A stretch of 64,000 bases of DNA. It comes from Micromonospora sp. NBC_01740. GTDB lineage: Bacteria; Actinomycetota; Actinomycetes; Mycobacteriales; Micromonosporaceae. The notes beneath the pieces were generated by a model. It was not told where the DNA came from and made no database searches. It saw only the letters and a program-made list of their open reading frames with translations. The stretch covers positions 4,774,001 through 4,838,000 of the forward strand of contig NZ_CP109150.1 in the NCBI RefSeq assembly GCF_035920365.1. The letters run 5' to 3'. Every line of letters begins with the position of its first letter. Position 1 is the first letter of the stretch. This document shows positions 18,584-29,100 of the stretch, in pieces. The translations under genes were made by a program, and so were the position numbers.

Positions 18584-18929
18584 TCCGGCCTGAGCGCCAC
18601 CAGGCCGCACCCGCCGGCGCTCGCGCTACCGATCAGCCGACGTGTCGATGCGGACGCAGGCGCCGGCCGCCGACTGCCGGCCGGCTGGTGTGACCTAGGT
18701 CATCACCTCTTCTCCCGTCGGGGCCGCGACTGACCGTTCGCGGTGCGCTCGGACCGCCCGGACCTGCGGCTTCCGCGGATCGCGTCCGCTCGTCCCGCTG
18801 ACCGGGCCTCGGCTGCTCGGCCGATGGGTCGCTGTCGTGTCGGTCACTACTGTTAGCGTGCCCTCGTTGTCGATCACGGCCGATTCCTCACGAAATCTGG
18901 CTGTTCTGCCACTGCGGAGGGTATTCCTG
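18584..18929 (+). other. Intergenic region before the yeh-like operon
   Basis: 346 bases without a convincing gene. It must carry the promoter of the five-gene operon; TTAGCGT around 18853-18860 resembles the -10 element used before the MarR gene. I see no operator symmetry. Confidence 0.3.
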
Positions 18930-19787
18930 ATGGCCTGGCTACCGGTGGGAGACTCGTACGAGATCTCCCTCGTGGACGGAAAGGTGGCGGCCCGGTCCAC
19001 CGGCCCGCGCGCCGGTGGCCGTCCCCTGAAGACGTTGCCGAAGGCGCTGCGCGACGACCCCGAGGTGGACCGGCTGCGCCAGCTCGCCCAGTGGCTGGAC
19101 CGGCACGCCGCCGAATGCCTGGCCCGGGTCGACGCCTGGGTGGTGTCCTCGCTGCCGGTGCCGACGGGGCTGCTGGCCCGGGTCTGGCCGGACCCGGCCT
19201 GGCAGGACGCGCTGCGCGACCTCGTGGTCCTCGGGGACGACCCGGCCGAGCCGGGCTTCCTGCGCGACGTCACCGACACCGGCGACCTCCGCGTGGTCAA
19301 CCTCGACGGGGACACCGTCCGGCTCTCGCCGACGACCGCCACGCTGCCGCACCCGGTGCGCCTGCCCGACCTGCCCGACCTGCGCGAGTTCGCCGAGGAA
19401 CTGGACGTCACCCAGCGGATCGAGCAACTGCACCGGGGCACCTGGGGCAAGCCCGACGTGCTGAAGCAGCGCGACACGGCCATCACCGACTTCCGCGGCA
19501 CCACGGTCCCCAACCGGCTCGCCGCCCGGGCCGCCACGCTCGGCTTCCGGGTCTCCGGCTCGCAGGTCAGGTGCCGGATCTGGGAGGCAGGCCGCACGGT
19601 CGAGGCCGCCATGCGGTTCGACGAGGACTACTGGGACTCCGAGGCGACCCTGGGCAACCTCTCCTGGTCGGCGGTGGACGGCCCGACGTTGCGGTTGACC
19701 GAGGTCGGGCCGGTGGCCTGGTCGGAAGGAATGCGAATGGCGACGGCCCTGTCCGGTGCCGTGACCGGAACGGGGAAGAAGGCGTGA
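18930..19787 (+). CDS. DUF4132 (MolR/YehI-type) domain protein
   Basis: 285 residues, essentially one DUF4132 domain: YEISLVDGKVAARSTG, LKTLPKALRDDPEVDRL, VWPDPAWQDALRDLVVL, IEQLHRGTWGKPDVLKQ and the hallmark C-terminus LTEVGPVAWSEGMRMATAL. In E. coli the same domain forms the C-terminal part of YehI. GGAGG sits nine bases before the ATG. First gene of a five-gene operon with a MoxR ATPase, DUF5682-vWA fusion and SWIM protein. Cytosolic; molecular role unknown. Confidence 0.85.
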   Translation: MAWLPVGDSYEISLVDGKVAARSTGPRAGGRPLKTLPKALRDDPEVDRLRQLAQWLDRHAAECLARVDAWVVSSLPVPTGLLARVWPDPAWQDALRDLVVLGDDPAEPGFLRDVTDTGDLRVVNLDGDTVRLSPTTATLPHPVRLPDLPDLREFAEELDVTQRIEQLHRGTWGKPDVLKQRDTAITDFRGTTVPNRLAARAATLGFRVSGSQVRCRIWEAGRTVEAAMRFDEDYWDSEATLGNLSWSAVDGPTLRLTEVGPVAWSEGMRMATALSGAVTGTGKKA

Positions 19788-22700
19788 CCGGGATGACGAC
19801 GACCACCGGCGACGGCTCGGTCGAGAGCCTGCTGACCGCCGGCGCGGTGCTGCCGGCCGACACCGCCGGGGCCGGCGACCGGGCGGTGCCCCTCACCGCC
19901 CGCACCTACCGGCACCCGGTCCTCGGCGACCGACCGGTGGTCCGCCTGGTCGACGCCGCACTCGGCGAGGGCGAGGACATCGCCGTCGAGTTCCTCGGCC
20001 TGACGCCGGGCGCCGAGCCGGTCGTCGTCGGGCTGGGCCCCCGCCGGCCGCTGGCGTTCCCCGAGTGGGTGCTGGTGCACCACCCGGCGGACGGCCGGCA
20101 CGCGTTGGCGGTGGTGCCGGAGTTGCAGAAGCTGGCCAAGCAGGTGCGGTCGCGGCCGAAGGCCGCCCTGGACGGGCACCAGAGCATCGCCGACCGGCTC
20201 GCCCGCACGCTGCCGCACTTCCTGCCGACGTTCTTCGAGCAGGCGGCGCGGGTGTTCCTGGCCGCCGGGCAGGACGCGTACGCGACGCAGCTGTTCAACA
20301 AGGCGCGTAAGGCGGAGGCGCAGCACGGCCTGCCGGTCGACCTGAACCGGCTGGACGAGGTCTACGTGGAGTTCGCCTCGGCCAAGGTCGTGTCCGCGAC
20401 CGCGTTGGCGGGCTACGCCAAGGAGCTGTCCGCCCAGTTGCCGGCAGGCGAGGCGCTGGAGCGGTTCTGCCGGCTGGCGCTGCGGGCCGCGACCGCCGGA
20501 GTGGTTCCGTCCACCCAGTCGGCCGGCGTGGTGAACCGGCTGGTCCGGGCCGCCACCAAGGCCGCCGGTAAGGCCGGCACGGCCGCCGTCGCCGAGCGCG
20601 AGGCGGCCTACCTGACCGAGCTGCTCCGGTTGCCGGTGGCCGCCGAGGCGCCGGCCGGCTGGTGGAAGGCGCACCTGCCGGCGGTGACGGCGCTGGCCGG
20701 CCGTGACCCGGCGATCCGCGGCAGCCTGCTCGACCTGATGCCCGCCGACCGGGACGACCTGGTCACGTGGCTGGCCCTGCTGACCGACACCGGTGCGCTC
20801 GCCGGGCTGTCCGACGCGGACGTGCCGGACCCGGCCCGCCCGCAGGACGGCTCCGTCGGCTGGCTGCGCCGCTTCGTGGGCCGGGTCAACTCCGGCCACC
20901 ACCGCCGTCGGCTGCCGCAGCTGTACCCGCTCGTCGAGCGGATGGCCGACCGGCTGCGCGTCGAGCTGGCCGACAGCGGCGAGACCCTCGGCGCGGACGG
21001 GGACCTGGAACTGCTCGACCTGCTGCTCGCCCTCGACCTGCCGGTGGCCGCGCCGAAGGAGCGCGAGGCCCTGGACCTGGCGAACTGGGTCAAGCGCGGG
21101 GGAGAGCGCGACCTGCTCGCCGTGGCGGGCGACGACCGGTTCACCGGTGCCCTGCGCCGGGGCCTCGACCAGCTCGACGACCAGCAGGCCGCCCTGCGCC
21201 GGATGGTCGAGACGCCGGGCGTCCGGCCGATGCTGATCGACTGGCTGCGGGCCCGGGTCCGCGACCGGTTCGCCGCCGGGCTGCCGTACCTGCCGGCGTC
21301 GGTGGACTGGCTGGGCCGGCTCCCGGTCGAGGCGCTGCGCCTGGTCTCCGACGAGCTCGACGGAGCGGGCGAGCCCGGCAGGGGTGGCGGCCTCGGGCAG
21401 GCCCTCGGCGTCGACCTCGCCGAGCGCGTCGCCCGCAGCCTGCGCGGCGGACTCCTCGCCGAGCTGGGCTGGCCGGACTGGGAGCTGGCCTGGCAGGAGG
21501 TCACCGGCGGCGACCGGCAGGTCGAGGTGATCCGGCAGGAGGCCTGGCCGTACGCGATCCTGGGCGGGCCGACCACGGTGCGCGTGATCGGCGCCGAGGG
21601 CATCGTGCTCCGCCACGACCTGCGCATCCCGGCCGGCGACATGTGGGGCCAGCCCGGCTACCACTACGTCGACGGCCAACTGCTGGTCTACTGGCGTTCC
21701 AAGGCGCTCAACTACGACCTGCGCGGCTACTGGCACTCGTCGCCCGGCGAACCGCAGCTCATCCAGGGCCGTCACCACGGCAGCCAGCCGCGCGGGAAGC
21801 AGATCACCCTGCCGCTGGCCGGCGGCGGCCGGACCACCGGCGACGGCGTGCTGCACGCCGGTGACACCGCTGTCCCGTCCGAGCTGCCGGTCATCACCGA
21901 CGGCACCTCGCACTGGGTGTACCGGCACGGCGAGGACGACGACACCCACGGCTGGCGCGAGTACGACCCGGTCGCCAACACCCATGGCCGGCGCGGCCTG
22001 CCCGGGTTCCTGGCCGACCTCCCGGTCGACGGGAGCCGCCTCCAGGAATCGGCCAGCTGGCTGCGGCCGGCCCTGTCCGACCGGGCCACCCCGGCCGCCG
22101 TCCCCGTGGACGGGCTGCTCGGCTGGCGGGTGGTCACGCTGCCGGACGGCTCGGTACGCGGTACGGACCTGGCCGGTCGTACCGTCACCGTCGCCGCGGG
22201 CCAGGAGCCGGTCGCGGCGCTGGTGCTGCCCGGCGACGACCGACCCCGAGCCGTGCTCAAGGGCCTCGTCCTGGTCGACCCGGACGGGGTGGTGTCGGCC
22301 GCCGCCGGACCGCCGTCCAGCCGGGACTACAGCCCCGGCACGGTCCCGCTGCCGGCCCGGCAGTTCCTCGGCAACCTGCTGCCCCGCGACCCGGCCGGCT
22401 CCACCGCCCTGCGCCGGATGGACCGGGAGACCGCCGCCGCACTGCTGAAGGTCGCCCTCGACGAGCGCCGCGCCGTCCTGGCCGAAGAGGCGGCACGGGC
22501 CGCGGCCCGCGCGGCGGCGCGGTCCGGGCTGACCGTGGCCACCCAGGCCATCACCGGCCTTCCCGTCGCCGTTCCCGCGTCCACGGTCGGCGCCGGCTCC
22601 GGCCCCGCCACCACCGCCGTCGAGGACGACACGGACGCGCTGGTGGAACTGGTCCGCTCGACGGTGCCGGCGCTCGGCCACGACGCCCTGCTGGCCGGAG

Positions 22701-24895
22701 TGGTCGGGGCGCTGCGGCTGGCCGCCCGGGTACGCACCGACCTGGAGGCGGTGACCGAGCGGCTCACCAGGTCGCTGTCCGCCCCGGTCGCGGTGGTGCC
22801 GACGGCCACCGTGACCGGACCCACCGACCGGCAGCTCAGCGCGGCGCTGGACGGCCTGCGCGGATCGGCCCACGGGGCGGGCACCGCGACCGGCGTCTTC
22901 ACCCAGTTCCAGGCGTTCACCATCCGGCGCTCCGCCACGGACGGGAACGGCTCCGCCACGGACGGGAACGGCTCCGCCACGGACGGGAACGGCTCCGCCA
23001 CGGGCGGGAACGGCTCCGCCGTGCGGCTGCACCTCGACGGGCCGTCGCTGCCGTCCACGCTGGACTGGTGGTCCCTGCTCGGGGGCGTCGCCGCGGTCGC
23101 CTACCGGGCCGTCGCGGCGGTCACCCCGGACGAGCACCGGGAGACGCTGCGGGCCCTGCTCACGGAGCTGGACGGGCTCGACCTGAGCACGGCGGCGGAG
23201 CCGGGGCGGTGGCGCCGGTGCAGGCTGCACCTGCTCGACAACGAGCTGAAGAACCCGGACGGCTCGCGCCGCTACCCCAGGCCCGGCATCCTGCCGTTGC
23301 CCGACGGGGCGTTCGTCGCCGTCCTCAACTCCAGCGGTACGGCCACCGGCTACTTCTTCGACGCGCTGCACCACGACCCGGCCGGTGTGTTCGCCGTGCC
23401 CGAGCCGTACACGGTGCACTCCTCGGAGCCGGTCGGTGACGGCCGGCCGGCCGGCTGGCTGGCCGGGTTCCTCGCCGAGTCGGCCGCGCGCGGCCCGCTG
23501 CCCTGGCGGCCGGAGGCGGCCGAACAGTTCGCCGAGCTGACCGGCGTCACCCCCACCGCCGCGAAGCTGGTGCTGGCCGGCCTGCCGTACGCGGACTCGG
23601 CGAACACGATGCCGGCCGAGCTGCGCAAGGCGCTCGGGATCAGGCAGGTCGGGGAGGTCAAGCTGGCCTTCGGGGTGCTGCGGGAGGCCAGGGCGACGCT
23701 GCGGCGGGCCGTGGTCTCGGCGCTGCTGCCCGAGGAACCGGCCCGGCTGTGGACCGAGGGCCCGGACGTGGCCGCCGCCGCGGCGGTGTGGAACGCCGCC
23801 CTGGGGCGCCGGGTGGTGGTGCCCGAACACCTGCTCGCCGAGGCGACGCGCGCGGTCCGCACCGGCTGGGCACCGGCGAAGGCGTTGCCGGCGCTGCTCG
23901 ACCCGGCCCGTTCGGCCGAGCTGAGCACCGACCTGGCCTTCGAGGTCAGGGGCGACCGGGCCCGGCCGGTCGACGCAAAGGCGGCGGGCTTCACCGGTCA
24001 CGTGCTGCGCTCCACGGTCGCCCTGGCGGCCTGGGTCGCCCACCACACGCCGGCCGGCGACGCGTGCCGGGCCGCGCTGCCCGGCGCGCTGGCCGCGATC
24101 CGGAACCGGCTGGCCAGCCCCGGCCTGCTGCTCGACCTCGACCAGTACGTGTCCCTGCCCGCGTTCCGGCAGGTGGCGGGCACCCCGTCGGAGACCGGCC
24201 CCGGCTGGGAACGGTACGGCGCCATCGTCCTGTCCACCTACGACAGCCAGCCGTCGCCCGCGCTGCGGCCGGACCTGCTCGACGCCGACGGGACGGACCC
24301 GTACCTGCCGGCGCTGCGCGGGGACGCCGCCAAGCCGTACCCGGTCGAGGTGGCGCTGCGCCTGGTCCGTGACCCACGCTTCGTGGCGCTGCTCGGCGAT
24401 CCGGGGGAGCCGGCCGGCGGTGCGCGGGCGGCGGACGGCACCTGGTGGCCGCAGGACCCGACCCGGTCGGTGCCGGACCTGGTCGCCGAGGTGGCCGGGG
24501 CGCACGGCCTGGGCGCCGACGCGGCGGCGGTGTACCTGATGCTGCTGGCCATGCCGGACCCGACCGACCGCAACACGGCGAAGTGGACCGGCTGGAAGCC
24601 GGCGCGGCTGAAGGCGGCCCGCGCCGAACTGGCCGGCACCGACCTGGTCGTCGAGGCCAGCCGGTCCCGGGCCGGCCGGTCGCTGTTCCTGCCCGGCCCG
24701 TGGCTGGAGCGCGGCAGCGGGCAGGCACCGATCGAGGGCTGGAAGGCCGCCCTGTTCGACCTCGCACCCGACGGCACGGCCGCGCTCGGCGTGACGGTGC
24801 CGTTCGTCCCGGCCGCCGAGCTCCACCGGCGCGCCTGGCAACGCCTGCGCGACGGTGACCGGCCCCGCTTCGACCACCTGCCCACCTCCCGCTGA
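19784..24895 (+). CDS. Very large (about 1,700 aa) partner protein of the MoxR/vWA locus
   Basis: Roughly 1,703 residues from a GTG that overlaps the previous stop (an ATG at 19793 is an alternative). Mostly helical, Ala/Leu/Arg/Asp-rich, with no signal peptide, Walker motif or membrane segment visible. Conserved-looking blocks include LPHFLPTFFEQAARVFLAAG and QLFNKARKAEAQHG near the N-terminus, and GTATGYFFDALHHDPAG and KAALFDLAPDGTAALG toward the end. About residue 1,050 it carries four tandem SATDGNG-type heptads. I know relatives only as neighbours of DUF4132 and MoxR genes in actinomycetes. Probably the scaffold or sensor of the complex; no function known. Confidence 0.85.
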   Translation: MTGMTTTTGDGSVESLLTAGAVLPADTAGAGDRAVPLTARTYRHPVLGDRPVVRLVDAALGEGEDIAVEFLGLTPGAEPVVVGLGPRRPLAFPEWVLVHHPADGRHALAVVPELQKLAKQVRSRPKAALDGHQSIADRLARTLPHFLPTFFEQAARVFLAAGQDAYATQLFNKARKAEAQHGLPVDLNRLDEVYVEFASAKVVSATALAGYAKELSAQLPAGEALERFCRLALRAATAGVVPSTQSAGVVNRLVRAATKAAGKAGTAAVAEREAAYLTELLRLPVAAEAPAGWWKAHLPAVTALAGRDPAIRGSLLDLMPADRDDLVTWLALLTDTGALAGLSDADVPDPARPQDGSVGWLRRFVGRVNSGHHRRRLPQLYPLVERMADRLRVELADSGETLGADGDLELLDLLLALDLPVAAPKEREALDLANWVKRGGERDLLAVAGDDRFTGALRRGLDQLDDQQAALRRMVETPGVRPMLIDWLRARVRDRFAAGLPYLPASVDWLGRLPVEALRLVSDELDGAGEPGRGGGLGQALGVDLAERVARSLRGGLLAELGWPDWELAWQEVTGGDRQVEVIRQEAWPYAILGGPTTVRVIGAEGIVLRHDLRIPAGDMWGQPGYHYVDGQLLVYWRSKALNYDLRGYWHSSPGEPQLIQGRHHGSQPRGKQITLPLAGGGRTTGDGVLHAGDTAVPSELPVITDGTSHWVYRHGEDDDTHGWREYDPVANTHGRRGLPGFLADLPVDGSRLQESASWLRPALSDRATPAAVPVDGLLGWRVVTLPDGSVRGTDLAGRTVTVAAGQEPVAALVLPGDDRPRAVLKGLVLVDPDGVVSAAAGPPSSRDYSPGTVPLPARQFLGNLLPRDPAGSTALRRMDRETAAALLKVALDERRAVLAEEAARAAARAAARSGLTVATQAITGLPVAVPASTVGAGSGPATTAVEDDTDALVELVRSTVPALGHDALLAGVVGALRLAARVRTDLEAVTERLTRSLSAPVAVVPTATVTGPTDRQLSAALDGLRGSAHGAGTATGVFTQFQAFTIRRSATDGNGSATDGNGSATDGNGSATGGNGSAVRLHLDGPSLPSTLDWWSLLGGVAAVAYRAVAAVTPDEHRETLRALLTELDGLDLSTAAEPGRWRRCRLHLLDNELKNPDGSRRYPRPGILPLPDGAFVAVLNSSGTATGYFFDALHHDPAGVFAVPEPYTVHSSEPVGDGRPAGWLAGFLAESAARGPLPWRPEAAEQFAELTGVTPTAAKLVLAGLPYADSANTMPAELRKALGIRQVGEVKLAFGVLREARATLRRAVVSALLPEEPARLWTEGPDVAAAAAVWNAALGRRVVVPEHLLAEATRAVRTGWAPAKALPALLDPARSAELSTDLAFEVRGDRARPVDAKAAGFTGHVLRSTVALAAWVAHHTPAGDACRAALPGALAAIRNRLASPGLLLDLDQYVSLPAFRQVAGTPSETGPGWERYGAIVLSTYDSQPSPALRPDLLDADGTDPYLPALRGDAAKPYPVEVALRLVRDPRFVALLGDPGEPAGGARAADGTWWPQDPTRSVPDLVAEVAGAHGLGADAAAVYLMLLAMPDPTDRNTAKWTGWKPARLKAARAELAGTDLVVEASRSRAGRSLFLPGPWLERGSGQAPIEGWKAALFDLAPDGTAALGVTVPFVPAAELHRRAWQRLRDGDRPRFDHLPTSR
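22931..23014 (+). repeat. Four 21-base tandem repeats in the large yeh-like gene
   Basis: Four head-to-tail 21-base units encode SATDGNG three times and SATGGNG once; a partial fifth (tccgcc) follows. In frame, near-identical at the DNA level and therefore recent. The encoded stretch is a flexible linker between two conserved parts, likely to vary in copy number between strains. Confidence 0.9.
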
Positions 24896-24944
24896 CCCAC
24901 CCCTGACCACCCCCATCCGAACCGAAAGAGATCGAGGAACGCCC

Positions 24945-26135
24945 GTGACCGTGACGGAACACGTCCGCCCCACCGTGGCGCCGGAGACCGCCGCCCAGGT
25001 CCTCTCCGCCGAGCAGCGGTACGCCGACGAGCTGGCCTTCCTGGCCGCGTACGACGACGGGGCCCGGCCCCCGGGCTGGGCGCTGACCCCGCGCGCCGTG
25101 GTCACCTTCATCCAGGGCAGCGACGGCGAGGCGTTGAAGCTGCCCGCCGAGCGGCGCACCGGCGCGGACGGCACCGGACTGCCGGCCAGCATGACCATCC
25201 CGGCGAAGTTCGTCGGCGAGCGGAGCCTGGTCGAGCGGTGCGTGGTCACCCTGGCCGGCGAGCGGGGCCTGCTGCTGGTCGGCGAGCCCGGCACCGCCAA
25301 GTCCATGCTGTCCGAGCTGCTGGCCGCCGCCGTCTGCGGCACCAGCGCGCTGACCGTGCAGGGCACCGCCGGCACCACCGAGGACGCCTTCCGGTACGGC
25401 TGGAACTACGCCCTGCTGCTCGCCCAGGGGCCGACCCCGCAGGCGCTTGTCGACTCGCCGGTGCTGACCGCGATGCGCACCGGCCGGGTGGTCCGGATCG
25501 AGGAGGTCACCCGCTGCCTGCCCGAGGTGCAGGACGCGCTGGTGTCCATCCTGTCCGACCGGCGGATGAACGTGCCGGAGCTGTCCGGCACCGAGGACGG
25601 GCTGATCCGCGCCACGCCCGGGTTCACCGTGATCGCCACCGCCAACCTGCGGGACCGGGGCGTGTCGGAGATGTCCTCGGCCCTCAAGCGCCGGTTCAAC
25701 TTCGAGACCATCCACCCGATCTCCGACGCGGACGTCGAGACCGACCTGGTCCGCCAGCAGGCCACCGCCGCCGTGCAGCGCGCCGGCGCGGCGTACACGG
25801 TGGACGACGCGGTGCTGGACGCCCTGGTCACCGTGTTCCGCGACCTGCGTTCCGGCCGGTCGGGCGAGGGCTGGGACGTGGAACGGCCCGGCACGGTGAT
25901 GTCCACCGCCGAGGCGGTGCAGGTGGCGGTGTCGCTCGGCCTGGCCGCCGCGTACCTGCCCGGCGGGGAGGCACTCGACCTGGTGCCCGGGCACCTGCTC
26001 GGCGTGGTCCGCAAGGACGACCAGAACGACCACGCCCGGCTGCTCGGCTACTGGGACGGCCCGGTCCGTCGCCGCGCCGAGGACGGCTCGGCGATGTGGC
26101 GCCGGCTCTGGGACCTGCGGGAGAGCCTGCGGTGA
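24945..26135 (+). CDS. MoxR-type AAA+ ATPase (YehL-like)
   Basis: 396 residues. Walker A GEPGTAKS at about 113-120, Walker B-like VVRIEEVTR, sensor 1 region TVIATANLRDRG, and an arginine-finger/sensor area SSALKRRFNFE, followed by a lid ending in WDGPVRRRAEDGSAMW. MoxR ATPases act as ATP-driven remodelers with vWA proteins. The GTG is five bases after GAGGAA. The Walker B acidic pair is EE rather than DE, as in many MoxR proteins. Its stop overlaps the start of the DUF5682-vWA gene. Confidence 0.92.
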   Translation: MTVTEHVRPTVAPETAAQVLSAEQRYADELAFLAAYDDGARPPGWALTPRAVVTFIQGSDGEALKLPAERRTGADGTGLPASMTIPAKFVGERSLVERCVVTLAGERGLLLVGEPGTAKSMLSELLAAAVCGTSALTVQGTAGTTEDAFRYGWNYALLLAQGPTPQALVDSPVLTAMRTGRVVRIEEVTRCLPEVQDALVSILSDRRMNVPELSGTEDGLIRATPGFTVIATANLRDRGVSEMSSALKRRFNFETIHPISDADVETDLVRQQATAAVQRAGAAYTVDDAVLDALVTVFRDLRSGRSGEGWDVERPGTVMSTAEAVQVAVSLGLAAAYLPGGEALDLVPGHLLGVVRKDDQNDHARLLGYWDGPVRRRAEDGSAMWRRLWDLRESLR

Positions 26136-29100
26136 CGACCCTCTCCAGCACGACGCCCGGTGCGGCCCCGCCGGCCGCCGACCCGCCGAGGGCCGATGCG
26201 ACGTCGGCCGATCCGCGCGCCGTGGTCGACGCGCTCGCCGGTTCGGTGCGGCCGTACCTGATCGGGGTGCGGCACCACAGCCCGGCGCTGGCGGCGGTGG
26301 TGCCGGCGCTGCTGGACGCCGCCGGGGCCGAGGTGGTCTGCATCGAGCTGCCGGCCGACTTCCAGCGCTGGCTGCCGTACCTGTCCGATCCGGCCGCCCG
26401 GGCCCCGCTGGCCCTGGTCGGCAGCCACGGCGCGGACGGGCCGATGGGCTTCTACCCGTTCGCCGACTTCTCCCCGGAACTGGCCGCGATCCGCTGGGCC
26501 CGGCAGCACGGCGTGGAGGTGGTCTGCTGCGACCTGCCGCTGGCCGACCCCGGCTGGAGCGCCGGCGCCGCCGACCCCGACCCGACTGCCGGTGCCGAGC
26601 CGGCCGCCGGTGACGAGCCCGCACCGGACGCGGGGGAGCCGGTGCCCGGCCTGCGCCGGTCCTACGCCGCCGCGCTCAGCGCCAGCGGCACCGGCCGCGA
26701 CGGCGACGACCTGTGGGACCGGGTGGTCGAGGTGCGCGCCCCGGGCTGCCCGCCCGAGGCGGTCCGCCGGGCCGCGCTCGGCGTCGGCTGGGCGATGCGT
26801 ACCGACAGCGCCAACCGCGACGGCGTACCGGGCCGGGACCTGGCCCGCGAGCGGCACATGCGCCGGGTACTGGCCGAGGCCGGCGTCGACGGCCGGCGGG
26901 TCGCCGCCGTCGTCGGCGCCTTCCACGCCCCGGCCCTTGTCCCCGCCCCGTCGACCGCCGCCGTCGACGTCGCGTCCACCCGGCCCGGCACCGCCCCGGC
27001 CGATCCGGTCCGGTCCGTGACGACCCCGCCCGGACCGGCCGCCACCGACGGCGACCGCACGGCGGTCACCTCGCTGGTGCCGTACGCGTTCGACCTGCTC
27101 GACTCCCGGTCCGGCTACCCGGCCGGGATCCGCGACCCGCGCTGGCAGCAGTCCGTCTTCACCGCCGCCGGCGACCCGGAACGGATCCGGGCCGCCGCCG
27201 CCCGGGCGGTCACCGACCTGTGCCGGGAACTCCGCGCGGCCGGCCACACCGCCGGCACCGGCGAGGCCACCGAGACGGTACGGCTCGCCGACGACCTGGC
27301 CCGGCTGCGGAACCTGCCCGCCCCCGGCCGGGGCGAGGTGCTGGAGGCGGTGACCACCGTGCTCGGCCAGGGTGAACTGCTCGGCCGCGGCCGGGCGCTG
27401 GCCAGGGCCCTGGAGAACGTGCTGGTCGGCGCCGAACGGGGCCGCATCGCCCCCGGCACGCCGCGCTCCGGGCTCGGCCCGGCGGTCGAGGCGGAACTCG
27501 CCACGCTGCGGCTGCCCGACCCGGGCAGCCCCAAGGCCCGCGAGGTGCGGCTGGACCCGCTGCGCACCGACCTGGACGGGCGGCGGGAGATCCTGCTGCA
27601 ACGCCTCCAGATCTGCGGCGTCGGCTACGGCGAGCCCGTCGCGGTGTCCGGCACCGGCGACGGCGCCGCCCTGACCACCCGCTGGCAGCTGGCCTGGACG
27701 CCGTCCGTGGCGGCCCGGCTGGACCTGGTCGGCGTACGCGGGGTGACCGCCGCGCTGGCCGCCGCCGGCACCCTGCGGGAGCGGTTCCGCCGGGAGGCCG
27801 CCGACGGTGGCCCCACCGCCGCGCAGCTGCTCACCGGGCTGCGCGACGCCGCCCGGTGCGACCTGCCGGAGCTGGTCACCGACCGGCTCGACCTGGCCGC
27901 CACGGTGCTGCCGGGCACCGGCACGCTGCCGGAGCTGCTGGCCGCACTGGACCTGCTGGAGGCGCTGCGCCGCGAGCACCTGCCCGGCACCACCGCCGAC
28001 GGCCGGGCCCGGGCGGCCGAGCTGGCCGTCGTGCTGCTGGACGCGGCGGTGCGCGGGCTGCCTGGCCTGGCCGGCAGCGACACCCCGGCCGACGCCGCCG
28101 CGCTGGTCGACCTCGCGGTACGGGCCGGCGAGGACCGCATCGGGCTGCGCCTGGACGAGGCCCTCGACCACCTGGCCCGCGCCGGTGCGCCGCTGATCCA
28201 GGGCGCCGCCCTGGCCGCCCGGGTGCTGCTCGACCTGACCGACCTGGAGACCCTGGGCACCCGGGTGGCCGGCTGGATCGACGCGGCGACAGGACCGGAC
28301 ACCCGACGGCACCTGCACCGGCTGCTCGGCGGCCTGCTCACCGGGGCACACCCGCTGTTGCAGTCCGCCCCGGCCGCGCTGGACCCGCTGCTGGAACGGA
28401 TCGAGCGGCTCCCCGACGCCGACTTCCTGGACCGGCTGCCCGCGCTGCGCGGGGGGTTCGACGTGCTCACCCCGGCGGCCCGGGACCGGCTGCTGCACAC
28501 CGTCACCGAACGGCTGGGTGACCGGCTCGACCTGAGCCTGTCCGCCCCGCCGGAGCTGCTGGCCCGCTGGGCCGCCGCCGACGCGGCCGGCCGGGCCGCC
28601 CTGCTCGCCCGCCACCTCCCCGTCCCGGGCACGCCGACCGGCCCCACCGAGGTCGACGCCGATGCCGATGTCACGCCCGGGCCGGACACCCCGGACGCCC
28701 GGCTCACCGCCAGCGACCGGTGGCGGCTGCTGCTCGGCCGCCAGCCCGACCGGTTGCCGGCCGACGCCCGCCGCTACGCCCGCGCCCTGGACGAGCTGTA
28801 CGGGGCGGGCCAGGGCGAGGGCGCCACCGACCTCGGGCAGGCGGCCGGCGGCGGCCAGGAGGCCTCCTTCCCGACCGCCCGCGAGTGGGCCGACGAACTC
28901 GAGGCGCTGTTCGGCACCGCCGTACGCGAGGAGGTCATCGCCCGGGCGGCCGAGAGCGGCCGTACCGACGTGCTCACCGAACTCGACCCGGCCGCCGTAC
29001 GCCCCTCGATGGAACTGCTGACCTCGGTGCTGTCGCTGGCCGGTGGCCTGCCCGAGGGGCAGTTGGCCAAGCTGCGGCCACTGGTACGGCGGCTGGTCGA

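Noticed and set aside
19628..25378. Antisense 1,916-residue frame opposite the yeh-like operon
   Set aside because: It is a shadow of the sense genes: Arg/Gly/Gln/Val-rich translation, no domains, while the sense strand has clear families and start/stop coupling.
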